From: Ureibacillus endophyticus
GTDB taxonomy: Bacteria > Bacillota > Bacilli > Bacillales_A > Planococcaceae
Direction of reading: 5' to 3'
DNA length: 48,318 bases
Assembly (NCBI RefSeq): GCF_003628435.1
Contig: NZ_RBZN01000025.1
Coordinates: forward strand, 1 to 48,318
Position 1 is the first letter of the stretch; the number at the start of each line of letters is the position of its first letter. The translations under genes and the position numbers were made by a program. A model generated the notes under the pieces. It did no database searches. It saw only the letters and a program-made list of their open reading frames with translations, and had not been told where the DNA came from. Shown here piece by piece: positions 16,466-24,338 of this stretch.

Positions 16466-17269
16466 GTGGTATTTTTGGAGATAAACGATTTACAAATTTT
16501 CTTGAAAGTAGCAGAGTGTAGTTCCATTAGTAAGGCAGCTGAAGAACTCGGATATGTTCAACCGAATGTTTCAGAGAGGGTAAAAAAATTAGAAGAAGAA
16601 TTAGGTGTACCATTATTTATCCGAAATAATAGAGGGGTGGAAATATTACCGGCGGGAGAAATCGTACAAAACTATGGAAAAAAATTAATTAGCCTAATTG
16701 AAGAGATGAAGGGGAAAGTCCAATCTGAGATAGAGATTTATAATATTGGAACCACTCAATCAATAGCTAAAAACTATTTGGAAAAAAAGTTTGCTGAAAA
16801 TGATACAATCTGTTCATTATATGTTGAGTCAAATTCGACTTTGAAAAAATTACTTGAAAATAATGAAATTGATATGGTAATTACTTATCATTTATTTAAT
16901 GTCCATTCCATAAAAAAAGTCCATCAAATGAAAGAAAATATCATCTTATTAAAATCAATACACAAAAAAGATATTAATTTACAAACTGAAACTTTTTTTG
17001 TAAGTAGAGACAACAGTTGTCCCTTTAGACAACATACACTTCAATATATACAAGACAATGCTTTATTGAATTCACAAGTGGTTGAAATCGATTCGTTGAA
17101 CATCATTTTAGCAATGGTTTCTTCTCAGAAAGGAATTGCATTTCTTCCTGAAAGTTCATTGGATGATCGTTTTGAGATAATCAGTGATTCTGCTCCGAAA
17201 GCAATTGATATTAATTTCTATGTACGTAACGATTCAAGTAAATCAATTCCTAATTTCCTAATATCATAA
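16466..17269 (+). CDS. LysR family transcriptional regulator
   Basis: N-terminal winged HTH (FLKVAECSSISKAAEELGYV, then QPNVSERVKKLEEELG) and a ligand domain slightly shorter than usual (family about 290-300). The best start is TTG 16475 (MEINDLQIF, 264 residues), spaced about six bases after GAGGGGTGG; the GTG at 16466 lies inside that ribosome site. It is divergent to the MFS-DUF4865 pair, which it likely controls. The C-terminus ends in SIPNFLIS without the usual last helix, so slight truncation is possible; a separate coding-like remnant follows immediately. Confidence 0.9.
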   Translation: MVFLEINDLQIFLKVAECSSISKAAEELGYVQPNVSERVKKLEEELGVPLFIRNNRGVEILPAGEIVQNYGKKLISLIEEMKGKVQSEIEIYNIGTTQSIAKNYLEKKFAENDTICSLYVESNSTLKKLLENNEIDMVITYHLFNVHSIKKVHQMKENIILLKSIHKKDINLQTETFFVSRDNSCPFRQHTLQYIQDNALLNSQVVEIDSLNIILAMVSSQKGIAFLPESSLDDRFEIISDSAPKAIDINFYVRNDSSKSIPNFLIS

Positions 17270-17474
17270 TTTTTCAAATGGGCCGTCAATCGCCATTAAC
17301 TTAAACGATGATTCAGCTAAAGTTGAATCTTACTCTTTCATGTTAAACCGAATGCTGATTCATACGTTTTACCGTGATCCTAAATTCATTGAACTTTTTC
17401 ATGCAGATTTAGATGAAGCTACAATTGATTTTCTTGCAAGTTATCCCGAACAGATGACTAGTTTAGTAGAGTGA
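17262..17474 (+). pseudogene. Coding-like remnant without a start
   Basis: A 70-codon open frame ends at TGA 17472. Its translation includes NGPSIAINLNDDSAKVESYS, MLNRMLIHTFYRDPKFIELF and ASYPEQMTSLVE, which look like real protein rather than chance. There is no start codon with an RBS; the first ATG is internal (17340). It overlaps the last codons of the LysR gene in another frame. I do not recognise the family. It is probably the C-terminal piece of a deleted gene. Confidence 0.5.
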
Positions 17475-17490
17475 ATTCTTGAATAAAAAA

Positions 17491-17518
17491 GCAGTAATTG
17501 CTTAACGGCAATTACTGC
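17491..17518 (-). terminator. Intrinsic terminator of YdbC-like gene
   Basis: GCAGTAATTGC (17491-17501) and GCAATTACTGC (17508-17518) form a perfect 11-bp stem, with six T next on the minus strand. Confidence 0.85.
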
Positions 17519-17527
17519 TCATACTTA

Positions 17528-17749
17528 TTATTTGTTTAAAAGTTCCTTTAATTTTTCAACCTCATCGACCGATAATGTAACACCCTTTCCCATCTTTTCA
17601 CGGTTCGGCGCCCATTCTCGAATATCATATTTCGGTGCTGCGCCATTCCAGCTAATGCGATTCAATTCCTTCTTCCAACCTCTTGCTGACTCCGATAACA
17701 CACCAATATGTTCAACCACTTCATATTTGATATCTGCCATGATTTCCAC
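17528..17749 (-). CDS. YdbC family small protein (PC4-like)
   Basis: About 70 residues with IKYEVVEHIGVLSES, GWKKELNRISWNGAAPKYDI and REW-P, typical of the YdbC/PC4-like family, a small single-stranded nucleic-acid-binding fold. The start is ATG 17740 (MADIKYEV) with GAGGTGG five bases upstream; the GTG at 17749 lies inside that ribosome site. Cytosolic, monocistronic. Exact role unknown; DNA or RNA binding is inferred from the family. Confidence 0.82.
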   Translation of the reverse strand: MEIMADIKYEVVEHIGVLSESARGWKKELNRISWNGAAPKYDIREWAPNREKMGKGVTLSVDEVEKLKELLNK

Positions 17750-17754
17750 CTCGT

Positions 17755-18414
17755 TTGATAATTTGGTTATATCTGAAATTGTATATTAGTTTGGCACAAG
17801 ATACTAACAACATTCTTCTTTTCTGCTCTGTCTTGAATTTTTTCATATATAATGATGATAAAGGAGGGATAATTTTGGTAACGGATATTTATACTGAAAG
17901 ATTGCATTTAAGAAAAATGCACATTAATGATTCACCGAGTCTTTTTAAAATTTGGTCTGATCCGGATGTGACCAAATTTATGAATATTGACAACTTCAAA
18001 AATGAAAGCCAAGCAAAAGAAATTATTAGTTATTTAAATGAACTAGCTGAAGACGAAAAAGCAATTCGCTATTCAATCATCGAATCAACTTCTGGTGATA
18101 TTATCGGTTCGTGCGGCTTCAATTCTTTAGATTTTGACAATGAAAAAGCCGAAATTGGATACGAACTTGCCAAATCTCACTGGGGTAAAGGCTATGCACC
18201 AGAAGCCATTGATGGTTTATTAGACTACGCTTTTAATACCCTCAAGCTCAATCGAATTGAAGCAAAAGTTGAACCTGAAAATATCAATTCTATTAAAGTT
18301 CTAGAAAAATTACATTTTATCTATGAAGGAACATTAAGGCAAAGTGAAAAATCGAAGGGTCGTTTTATTGATTTAAATATGTATTCACTATTAAGAACAG
18401 AAAAAAGGTTATAG
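17755..18414 (+). CDS. GNAT family N-acetyltransferase (RimJ/RimL-like)
   Basis: The real start is TTG 17875, which has AAAGGAGGG directly before it; upstream codons are untranslated. This gives 179 residues beginning VTDIYTERLHLRKM. The acetyl-CoA loop is GYELAKSHWGKGYAPEAI, and the NRIEAKVEPENINSIKVLEK strand-helix closes the fold as in RimJ/RimL-type enzymes. The acceptor (protein N-terminus or small amine) is unknown. TATAAT at 17848-17853 is a possible -10, leaving a short leader. Confidence 0.88.
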   Translation: MIIWLYLKLYISLAQDTNNILLFCSVLNFFIYNDDKGGIILVTDIYTERLHLRKMHINDSPSLFKIWSDPDVTKFMNIDNFKNESQAKEIISYLNELAEDEKAIRYSIIESTSGDIIGSCGFNSLDFDNEKAEIGYELAKSHWGKGYAPEAIDGLLDYAFNTLKLNRIEAKVEPENINSIKVLEKLHFIYEGTLRQSEKSKGRFIDLNMYSLLRTEKRL

Positions 18415-18435
18415 TGCAGATACACCATAACCTTT
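18405..18435. terminator. Bidirectional terminator between convergent genes
   Basis: AAAGGTTAT (18405-18413) and ATAACCTTT (18427-18435) sit between the GNAT gene (+) and the Na/Pi gene (-); the first arm overlaps the GNAT stop codon. Confidence 0.55.
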
Positions 18436-18441
18436 ATCTAT

Positions 18442-20007
18442 TTATCTCTCATCATCCTGATAACTAGCTAACCGCGCAGATGCCCGCCAGTAATGGTAGA
18501 CGAGTCGGTCGATCCAAAGAATGGATTGCACCTTAGAAACTGCAACATCAATTTGCGTCTCATTCACAACGGATCGTTCTAAATATTCATTCCGTCTTCT
18601 CCGGCGCTCTTCAGCCATTTTTTGCGAGTCTTGTTCGAGTAATTTTTCAATCTCAAATATTTCATTTTCTTCAAAATACCCATCCACCAAAAACATCGTC
18701 TCATGCAATTGATTCATAATGGCCCCATGCAGATTAATTGCTTCAAGCCGTTGCTTTTCCCGAAATACATTCACCAATCGATGTAAATGGTCCAGGGCAT
18801 GAATAATATCAATATGTTTATTTCGGATTTTTGTGGAACTGGATTGGACGGAATCTAAAAACTTCCGTGTAATTTCGATTGCCTCTTCCACTTCATCTAA
18901 TTTTTTATCAAAATACGGCGGTACCTTTTTCGTTTGAATTAATTCCAGCAATAACCGCGTTAATTGTTTCATCATTTGAATTAATGTTTTATAGGAAACT
19001 TCTAACGCTGCTGAAGGGACAGACACTAAATTCGAATCAAGGTCCTTTGTTAATGCGTTTTCTTTTTCAGGCAATAGTTTTTCTAGGAATCTTGCAAACG
19101 GTTTAATAAACGGTACAAATAGAATCGCACCAATGACGCTAAATAATGTATGGAATATCGCTAAGCCAAGCGTTTCGTCAAAGTTTCCTGAAATACTTAC
19201 CGTGATCGCTTCCGTAATAATTAATATGTATTTGAAGAAAATCGTAATAATGATTGCAGTAATAATGTTAAACAACAGATGGGTAATGGCCGTTCGTTTT
19301 GCGGCAATGGATGACCCAATGGATGCAAACAAAGCAGTAGCTGTTGTTCCGATATTTTGACCAATGACTAAATAGGCAGCTTGTTCATAATCAATTGCCC
19401 CAGAAAAAAGTGCTGCTAACGTTGCCGCCATCGATGCACTGGATGCCTGCATAATAATCGTCATGATAATCCCGATGAGAATTAATAGAAAACTTGAAAA
19501 GAAGGAATTTGTATTTAAAGATTCAAAGGAAATAATATCATGAGCTGAATTCATCCCTTGTTGGAGGAAATCGATTCCTAAAAATAAAAGACCAAAGCCG
19601 ACTAGAACTCCACCATATTTTTTGATGTTGACCGGCGCAATGAATTGCATAAATGCACCAATACCAATGATTGGCAATGACATGGCTTGCAAACTGATTT
19701 TAAATCCAAGCAACGAAATGATCCATCCAGTACTTGTACTTCCAATATTCGCTCCAATAATTACCCCGATGGATTGACTAAAGGAGATTAACCCCGCACT
19801 CACAAACCCGACTGTTAACAGTGTTGTGGCAGTGGAGGATTGCATAAGGATAGTCATAATTAACCCTGTGAAAAGAGACGAAAAAGTCCCTTTCGTAAAG
19901 TTATTCAGCCATCTTTTTAACGCTTCCCCTGCGATTTCTTTCAAGCCATTTGTCAGCATTGACATCCCTAATAGGAAAATGCCAATTCCTCCAAATACCG
20001 TGATCAT
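18442..20007 (-). CDS. Na+/phosphate cotransporter family protein with PhoU-like domain
   Basis: 521 residues. The membrane half (1-310) carries two inverted Na/Pi repeats with the signature QSS-type motifs MQSSTATTLLTVGFVSAG and MQASSASMAATLAALFSGA. The C-terminal 200 residues are helical and PhoU-like (MMKQLTRLLLELIQTKK, HIDIIHALDHLHRLVNVFRE). It moves phosphate with sodium across the cytoplasmic membrane; direction in bacteria is debated. GAGGTG about seven bases before ATG. Monocistronic, no pho box seen. Confidence 0.92.
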   Translation of the reverse strand: MITVFGGIGIFLLGMSMLTNGLKEIAGEALKRWLNNFTKGTFSSLFTGLIMTILMQSSTATTLLTVGFVSAGLISFSQSIGVIIGANIGSTSTGWIISLLGFKISLQAMSLPIIGIGAFMQFIAPVNIKKYGGVLVGFGLLFLGIDFLQQGMNSAHDIISFESLNTNSFFSSFLLILIGIIMTIIMQASSASMAATLAALFSGAIDYEQAAYLVIGQNIGTTATALFASIGSSIAAKRTAITHLLFNIITAIIITIFFKYILIITEAITVSISGNFDETLGLAIFHTLFSVIGAILFVPFIKPFARFLEKLLPEKENALTKDLDSNLVSVPSAALEVSYKTLIQMMKQLTRLLLELIQTKKVPPYFDKKLDEVEEAIEITRKFLDSVQSSSTKIRNKHIDIIHALDHLHRLVNVFREKQRLEAINLHGAIMNQLHETMFLVDGYFEENEIFEIEKLLEQDSQKMAEERRRRRNEYLERSVVNETQIDVAVSKVQSILWIDRLVYHYWRASARLASYQDDER

Positions 20008-20133
20008 TCGAAATCACCTCCCTATTGTGAATGTCTAAAATTCTATTTTATCACATTATTGGAAAATATCGTATATAGCAGATGAACTTGTAATAGATTA
20101 GTATATTCGGGAAAATTCATTGATATGAGGGGA

Positions 20134-20161
20134 TTCACACTCCCCGTAATGGGAAGTGTGA
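20134..20161. repeat. Hairpin near end of 78-residue gene
   Basis: CACACTCCC and GGGAAGTGTG fold around a short loop just past the minus-strand stop at 20167. No T-run follows, so terminator function is doubtful. Confidence 0.4.
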
Positions 20162-20166
20162 CTTAA

Positions 20167-20403
20167 TTAAATAGTAGGTAATGTAGGAATAGTTTCGCTT
20201 TCTTCTTTTAAGTAAATTACCAGTTCTTGACGATACACATTATCCACTAAATAATGGTCTAATGTATGAAAGTCATATTTGAAACTACCAAATGGGAAAG
20301 TTACATTTTCTCCTTTGACTGCAGCAAGTAATCCGGCCACATCATTGGATACCATTTCAAGTACTTCCTCACCTGTTTTTGTTAGGACAAAAATTACGTT
20401 CAT
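20167..20403 (-). CDS. Small conserved-looking protein of unknown function
   Basis: 78 residues, MNVIFVLTKTGEEVLEMVSN start, then FPFGSFKYDFHTLDHYLVDN and an acidic end. No signal or membrane helix and no recognised family. It is 15 bp downstream of the tubby/LURP-like gene with AAGGAG before its ATG, so the two are one operon. The good RBS and compact spacing make it a real gene. Confidence 0.7.
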   Translation of the reverse strand: MNVIFVLTKTGEEVLEMVSNDVAGLLAAVKGENVTFPFGSFKYDFHTLDHYLVDNVYRQELVIYLKEESETIPTLPTI

Positions 20404-20418
20404 TTTTAATACTCCTTT

Positions 20419-20943
20419 TTAAGCCCCTACAAAAAGAGTTGCTTGGCAAATGCCAACAAAAACTGCAACATTTTGAATCGGGCTTTTTTCATTGATTGTT
20501 AGCGTCATATGGAATTGATCGTTGATATAATCCGCTTTCCATTGTGCAATGACTTCATTGTTGAAGAGAAATTGTGACCAATCTTCCATCTCTTTATTCA
20601 ATTGAATTTTGATATTGCCCTCTGTGATATATAATTCTGGAACCCCCAAACGCCAATTTTCATAGGAAATGATATATTTTGTATTGGATTTGGCGTCTTG
20701 TCCCTCAAACCAAAGTCTCCCTCTTCGGCTAATTTTCTTCACTGTGAAAAGGAGATCACCAGTTGGATTGTAAATGTTGTACTTAAGAAAATAACGAAAA
20801 TCAAACATGATATCCATTTTTTTCTTCAAGATATTATCATAAACCCGTTTGGAAATAGCGACAAATTCTCCTGCTTCATTTGTTATCGCAACTTCTTCTG
20901 TAGATTCGATTTCTTTTGGATGAATATATTGGTAGGTATGCAT
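20419..20943 (-). CDS. Tubby/LURP C-terminal-like protein
   Basis: 174 residues. The pattern FDFRYFLKYNIYNPTGDLLF, then ISRRGRLWFEGQDAKSN and a final hydrophobic strand-helix (NVAVFVGICQATLFVG) fits the tubby/LURP-one-like beta-barrel family common in Firmicutes. Function unknown; a membrane-associated or scramblase-like role has been proposed for relatives. AAGGAG seven bases before ATG 20943. Operon with the 78-residue gene. Identification is by motif impression. Confidence 0.65.
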   Translation of the reverse strand: MHTYQYIHPKEIESTEEVAITNEAGEFVAISKRVYDNILKKKMDIMFDFRYFLKYNIYNPTGDLLFTVKKISRRGRLWFEGQDAKSNTKYIISYENWRLGVPELYITEGNIKIQLNKEMEDWSQFLFNNEVIAQWKADYINDQFHMTLTINEKSPIQNVAVFVGICQATLFVGA

Positions 20944-21115
20944 TCTTACTCCTTAGTGCGATAAATTTCTCTTATCCTTTATTATACATGATTTTGGAGA
21001 TTGCTGAGTGGACGGAAATCTGGGGTAGGTTATGGAACCTGTAGAGGTATTCTGCTGGAGTTTTGTGATACGTTGGCTTAACGAATACTATTTGTTCAGA
21101 TTTTCATGTGATTTT

Positions 21116-21530
21116 TCTTATAAAGGTTCAATTCATACTAGTTCCCTCGTTATTTTAACCTCATTCTGCTTATGAAGGTCATTAGCTTCCCTTTTCCTCC
21201 AAGTTTTGTCCTTCATCCCGCATATGAACGTCACTAGCTTCCCTTTTCCTCCGAGTTTTGTCCTTCAGCCCGCTTATGAACGTCACTAGCTTCCCTTTTC
21301 CTCCGAGTTTTGTCCTTCAGCCCGCTTATGAACGTCACTAGCTTCCCTTTTCCTCCGAGTTTTGTCCTTCAGCCCGCTTATGAACGTCACTAGATTTAAT
21401 TTTTTCGGACTTTTGACCTTCATTCTACTCATGAAGATAACTAGCTTCCCATTTCTTCGTTAATTTGACCTTCACCCCGCTTGTGAAGGTCATTCCACTC
21501 AATTTCCCACATAATGTTGGCATTCATCAG
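21116..21530. repeat. Tandem array of about eight 52-bp units
   Basis: Units begin near 21116, 21168, 21220, 21272, 21324, 21376, 21427 and 21479. The middle four are nearly identical (GCTTATGAACGTCACTAGCT start, then CCCTTTTCCTCCGAGTTTTG), the outer ones diverged. Outer copies carry a clean dyad, for example GACCTTCAC/GTGAAGGTC near the last unit, which is degraded in the inner copies. No gene covers the region 20944-21605, and nothing else is seen in it before 21116. Confidence 0.9.
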
Positions 21531-21562
21531 TATACCCCTTGACCTACCATCCCCAAAAATAA

Positions 21563-21598
21563 AAAAGCTTCCACACGCCAAAAACGTGCAAAGCTTTT
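21563..21598 (-). terminator. Intrinsic terminator of first DoxX gene
   Basis: AAAAGCTT (21563-21570) and AAGCTTTT (21591-21598) with inner CACG/CGTG, followed by T-rich sequence on the minus strand. Confidence 0.8.
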
Positions 21599-21605
21599 CA
21601 AATTC

Positions 21606-22187
21606 CTATTCATCATAATCCAGCTTACTCCAAGGAGTACCTAATTTCGGTAATGCCCAACGATCTAGCCCATACCAGCCTGCAACTTTCCAAGCTAACA
21701 CTAACCAAGTTGCTAAGATAAATAAAATAGGATTTGTACTAATTGTCCCTGCAAATAGGAAACTCACATTCATCATCGATCCGAAGAATGCGGCAATGCC
21801 TGTTAGTAAGCCTAAGATTAACCCAAGGCCAACTAATATCTCCCCATATGCCACCACAAAGGCAAAAACTTTTGCATTTGGTAGGACCATATTTTCTAAA
21901 AATGCTGCGTACCAACCTGTTACATCATTTGTTTCCAATGACTTGGCGATGGCACCTTGTACAAAGCCTGCTACAGCGGCACCTCCATTTTCACCAACCC
22001 ATGCATCGTTATGTATTTTACCCCAACCGGCTTTTAACCAGACGTATCCAACATATAGCCGGATTACTAACCATAGCCAGCCTGAGCGTGTATCATTTAA
22101 TAAAAAACGTGAAATTGGGTTTTCTTTCATAAAAATTGTATCTTTTTGCGCCATAAATTTCCCTCCTTTTCCAATATTATAAGTCAA
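21606..22187 (-). CDS. DoxX family membrane protein
   Basis: The likely start is ATG 22154 (MAQKDTIF) with AAAGGAGGG just upstream, giving 182 residues. Four hydrophobic segments include WLWLVIRLYVGYVWLKAGWG, VAYGEILVGLGLILGLLTGI and FLFAGTISTNPILFILATWL. This matches the DoxX family (quinol or thiosulfate oxidoreductase subunit-like, often of unknown role in Bacilli). The long periplasm-facing loop (HNDAWVGENGGAAVAGFVQG) is typical of this subgroup. Monocistronic with its own terminator. Confidence 0.88.
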   Translation of the reverse strand: MTYNIGKGGKFMAQKDTIFMKENPISRFLLNDTRSGWLWLVIRLYVGYVWLKAGWGKIHNDAWVGENGGAAVAGFVQGAIAKSLETNDVTGWYAAFLENMVLPNAKVFAFVVAYGEILVGLGLILGLLTGIAAFFGSMMNVSFLFAGTISTNPILFILATWLVLAWKVAGWYGLDRWALPKLGTPWSKLDYDE

Positions 22188-22262
22188 GTAAACTACTTTT
22201 CCATAAGTTTTACAGTTTTAATATTAATTTCTCCCCACTTCGTTCACCAATTTGAAAAAAAT

Positions 22263-22299
22263 AAAAGGTTCTACAGGAAAAATCCATATAGAACCTTTT
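22263..22299 (-). terminator. Intrinsic terminator of aspartate kinase gene
   Basis: AAAAGGTTCTA (22263-22273) and TAGAACCTTTT (22289-22299), perfect 11-bp stem, then TATTTTTTT on the minus strand. Confidence 0.85.
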
Positions 22300-22345
22300 C
22301 AAATTGTATAAAATTGTCAGAATTGTTTGTGTACCGGGTACGCTA

Positions 22346-23704
22346 TTACACAGTTATCGGAGCAAAAAACTCTTCATAAAGGGCACGTAAAATTTGGTTT
22401 TCGCTATGTTGCATTACCCCAAAGACTAAGCTTACTTCTGAAGAACCTTGGTTGATCATTTCGATGTTGGCACCAGTTCTTGAAATTGCAGAAGTTGCGC
22501 GTGCAGCAAGACCTGTATTGTTTCGCATACCTTCACCAACGATTACAATTAATGTAAATCCGTGACGGAAGTGTACATCGTCCGCATGTAACTCATCTTT
22601 TACGCGTTTGATAATACGATCTTCAGCTTCCGGTGTAAGTTGGTTTGAACGAATGATAACAGAAATATCATCTAAACCAGATGGCGTATGTTCGTATGAA
22701 ATGTGTTCTTCTTCAATAATTTGAAGAAGCTTACGACCAAAGCCGATTTCGCGGTTCATTAAATATTTCGATACATAAAGAATCGAGAATCCACTATCTG
22801 CAGAAATACCAGTTACAGGACGACCATTTAATGGACGAGTTGGTACGATTTTTGTACCTGGTGCAGAAGGATTGTTTGTATTTTTAATTGTTACAGGAAT
22901 TCCAAGACGATATACAGGCATTAATGCTTCGTCATGGAATACAGAGAATCCTGAATATGATAATTCGCGCATTTCACGATACGTAAGTTCAGTAATCCCC
23001 ACTGGATCATTAACTACTGTTGGATTTGCTGAAAATACACAGTCTACATCCGTAAAGTTTTCGTAAAGGTCTGCTTTTACTGCAGCAGCTAAAATCGAAC
23101 CAGTGATATCAGAACCACCACGGTCAAACGTTCTTAAAGTTCCCGATTTTGTATAACCGAAGAAACCTGGGAATACTACGATTTCATCACCTTTACCTAA
23201 ATCTTTTAAGTTTTCATAAGCTTCAGGTAGAGCCATTGTTCGTTCTGGTAGATCGTTAACAACTAGCCCATCTTTTGGACTTACATATTTCGCTTTCATG
23301 CCAATAGAGTTGAAATAAGCCGCAATCAATTTTGCGTTATTATCTTCTCCACTCGCTTTTAAATTATCAATGAATAATACTTTATTTGATTTATCTGAGT
23401 TGACACGTTCTTGCAAATCTTTTGCAATAACATCACAAATTGTTTGATCAAGACCAAGCTCATCAGTAATATCTTTATAACGGTTTACTACGTTTGCAAG
23501 CTTGCCTGCTACATCCCCATTGTTTAATGCACTATTTGCTAAATCAATTAACAGATCCGTTACTTTAATATCTTCGCTGTAACGTTTACCTGGTGCAGAA
23601 ACTGCAACAATCTTTCTATCAGGATTAGATTTTACAATGTTTGCAACTTTTTTTATTTGTTCGGCGCTTGCAACGGATGTACCACCAAATTTACATACTA
23701 TCAT
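22346..23704 (-). CDS. Aspartate kinase
   Basis: 452 residues, first step of the lysine, threonine and methionine pathway (aspartate + ATP to aspartyl phosphate). KFGGTSVAS at residues 5-13 is the kinase signature, with FDRGGSDITGSILAAAVKAD and FTDVDCVFSANP as the substrate and nucleotide loops. Two ACT domains close the protein (about 310-450). Length and layout match the YclM-type (aspartokinase III) enzyme, likely controlled by amino-acid feedback. No other pathway gene is adjacent and I see no lysine riboswitch; the promoter is only about 60 bp upstream. Confidence 0.94.
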   Translation of the reverse strand: MIVCKFGGTSVASAEQIKKVANIVKSNPDRKIVAVSAPGKRYSEDIKVTDLLIDLANSALNNGDVAGKLANVVNRYKDITDELGLDQTICDVIAKDLQERVNSDKSNKVLFIDNLKASGEDNNAKLIAAYFNSIGMKAKYVSPKDGLVVNDLPERTMALPEAYENLKDLGKGDEIVVFPGFFGYTKSGTLRTFDRGGSDITGSILAAAVKADLYENFTDVDCVFSANPTVVNDPVGITELTYREMRELSYSGFSVFHDEALMPVYRLGIPVTIKNTNNPSAPGTKIVPTRPLNGRPVTGISADSGFSILYVSKYLMNREIGFGRKLLQIIEEEHISYEHTPSGLDDISVIIRSNQLTPEAEDRIIKRVKDELHADDVHFRHGFTLIVIVGEGMRNNTGLAARATSAISRTGANIEMINQGSSEVSLVFGVMQHSENQILRALYEEFFAPITV

Positions 23705-23766
23705 TTCACCAAATCCTTACTATTCAAATTTAATTGTATTTTCCGAAAAAACATTTGATTGTTCAC

Positions 23767-23795
23767 AGTGTACAAATTTTATAAACACACGTCAA
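23767..23795 (-). promoter_or_regulatory. Vegetative promoter of aspartate kinase
   Basis: On the minus strand TTGACG (23790-23795) and TACACT (23767-23772) are 17 bp apart. A transcript from here has a leader of only about 55 nt, too short for a lysine or T-box riboswitch. Confidence 0.6.
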
Positions 23796-24338
23796 GTCTA
23801 TTTATCTAAAAAGACAATATTTTTACCAAAATGCGGTTATAGACGATACTTCCTAGATTCGCTTAACTTTCATATCAATAATATTAGTAAAAGTACTAAG
23901 GCTATAAGCAGAAAGTATAACCAACTCGTCAGTGAAATACGCATGTTTACAAATCACTTTATTATATGTACATTTCAATTTGACGGTAGCATGTTTGCCT
24001 ATTTCAGCCATAGTAAAAAATGAACCAAATAAAACAGTGTACACCTTAGTCAGATGTACACGAAAAGTATTAAAAAAGATGCATACTTCCTATTTCGTAA
24101 GCTAATTATATAACAAGATTTCCTATACGCAAGATAGAAATTAATGTAATATTTATGACGGACTGCAAATTTTCTAACATTCTATAAAATGATTTTCTTT
24201 TTTACTACATTAATATAAGTATAGGTAGAAACAATTTTCAAAATATTATAACAATGGAATAATAACGATTGCTTTTAATCGAAAATCTACCTATTCTATT
24301 TATTAATTTTTTGCGGTTTTTAGAACCAATCTTCGGGA
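23796..24338. other. Intergenic region without recognised genes
   Basis: About 540 bp between the lysC-type promoter and the topoisomerase gene. Only short open frames (such as 23853-24044 minus) with no RBS. One small dyad GTGTACA/TGTACAC lies near 24040-24062. Could hold remnants or an unseen RNA gene. Confidence 0.4.

Noticed and set aside
23705-23800. Lysine riboswitch or T-box upstream of aspartate kinase
   Set aside because: A good promoter lies about 60 bp upstream, leaving no room, and the consensus elements are not seen.
23853-24044. 63-codon minus-strand frame upstream of aspartate kinase
   Set aside because: No ribosome site; ends well before the aspartate kinase promoter and has no recognisable motif.
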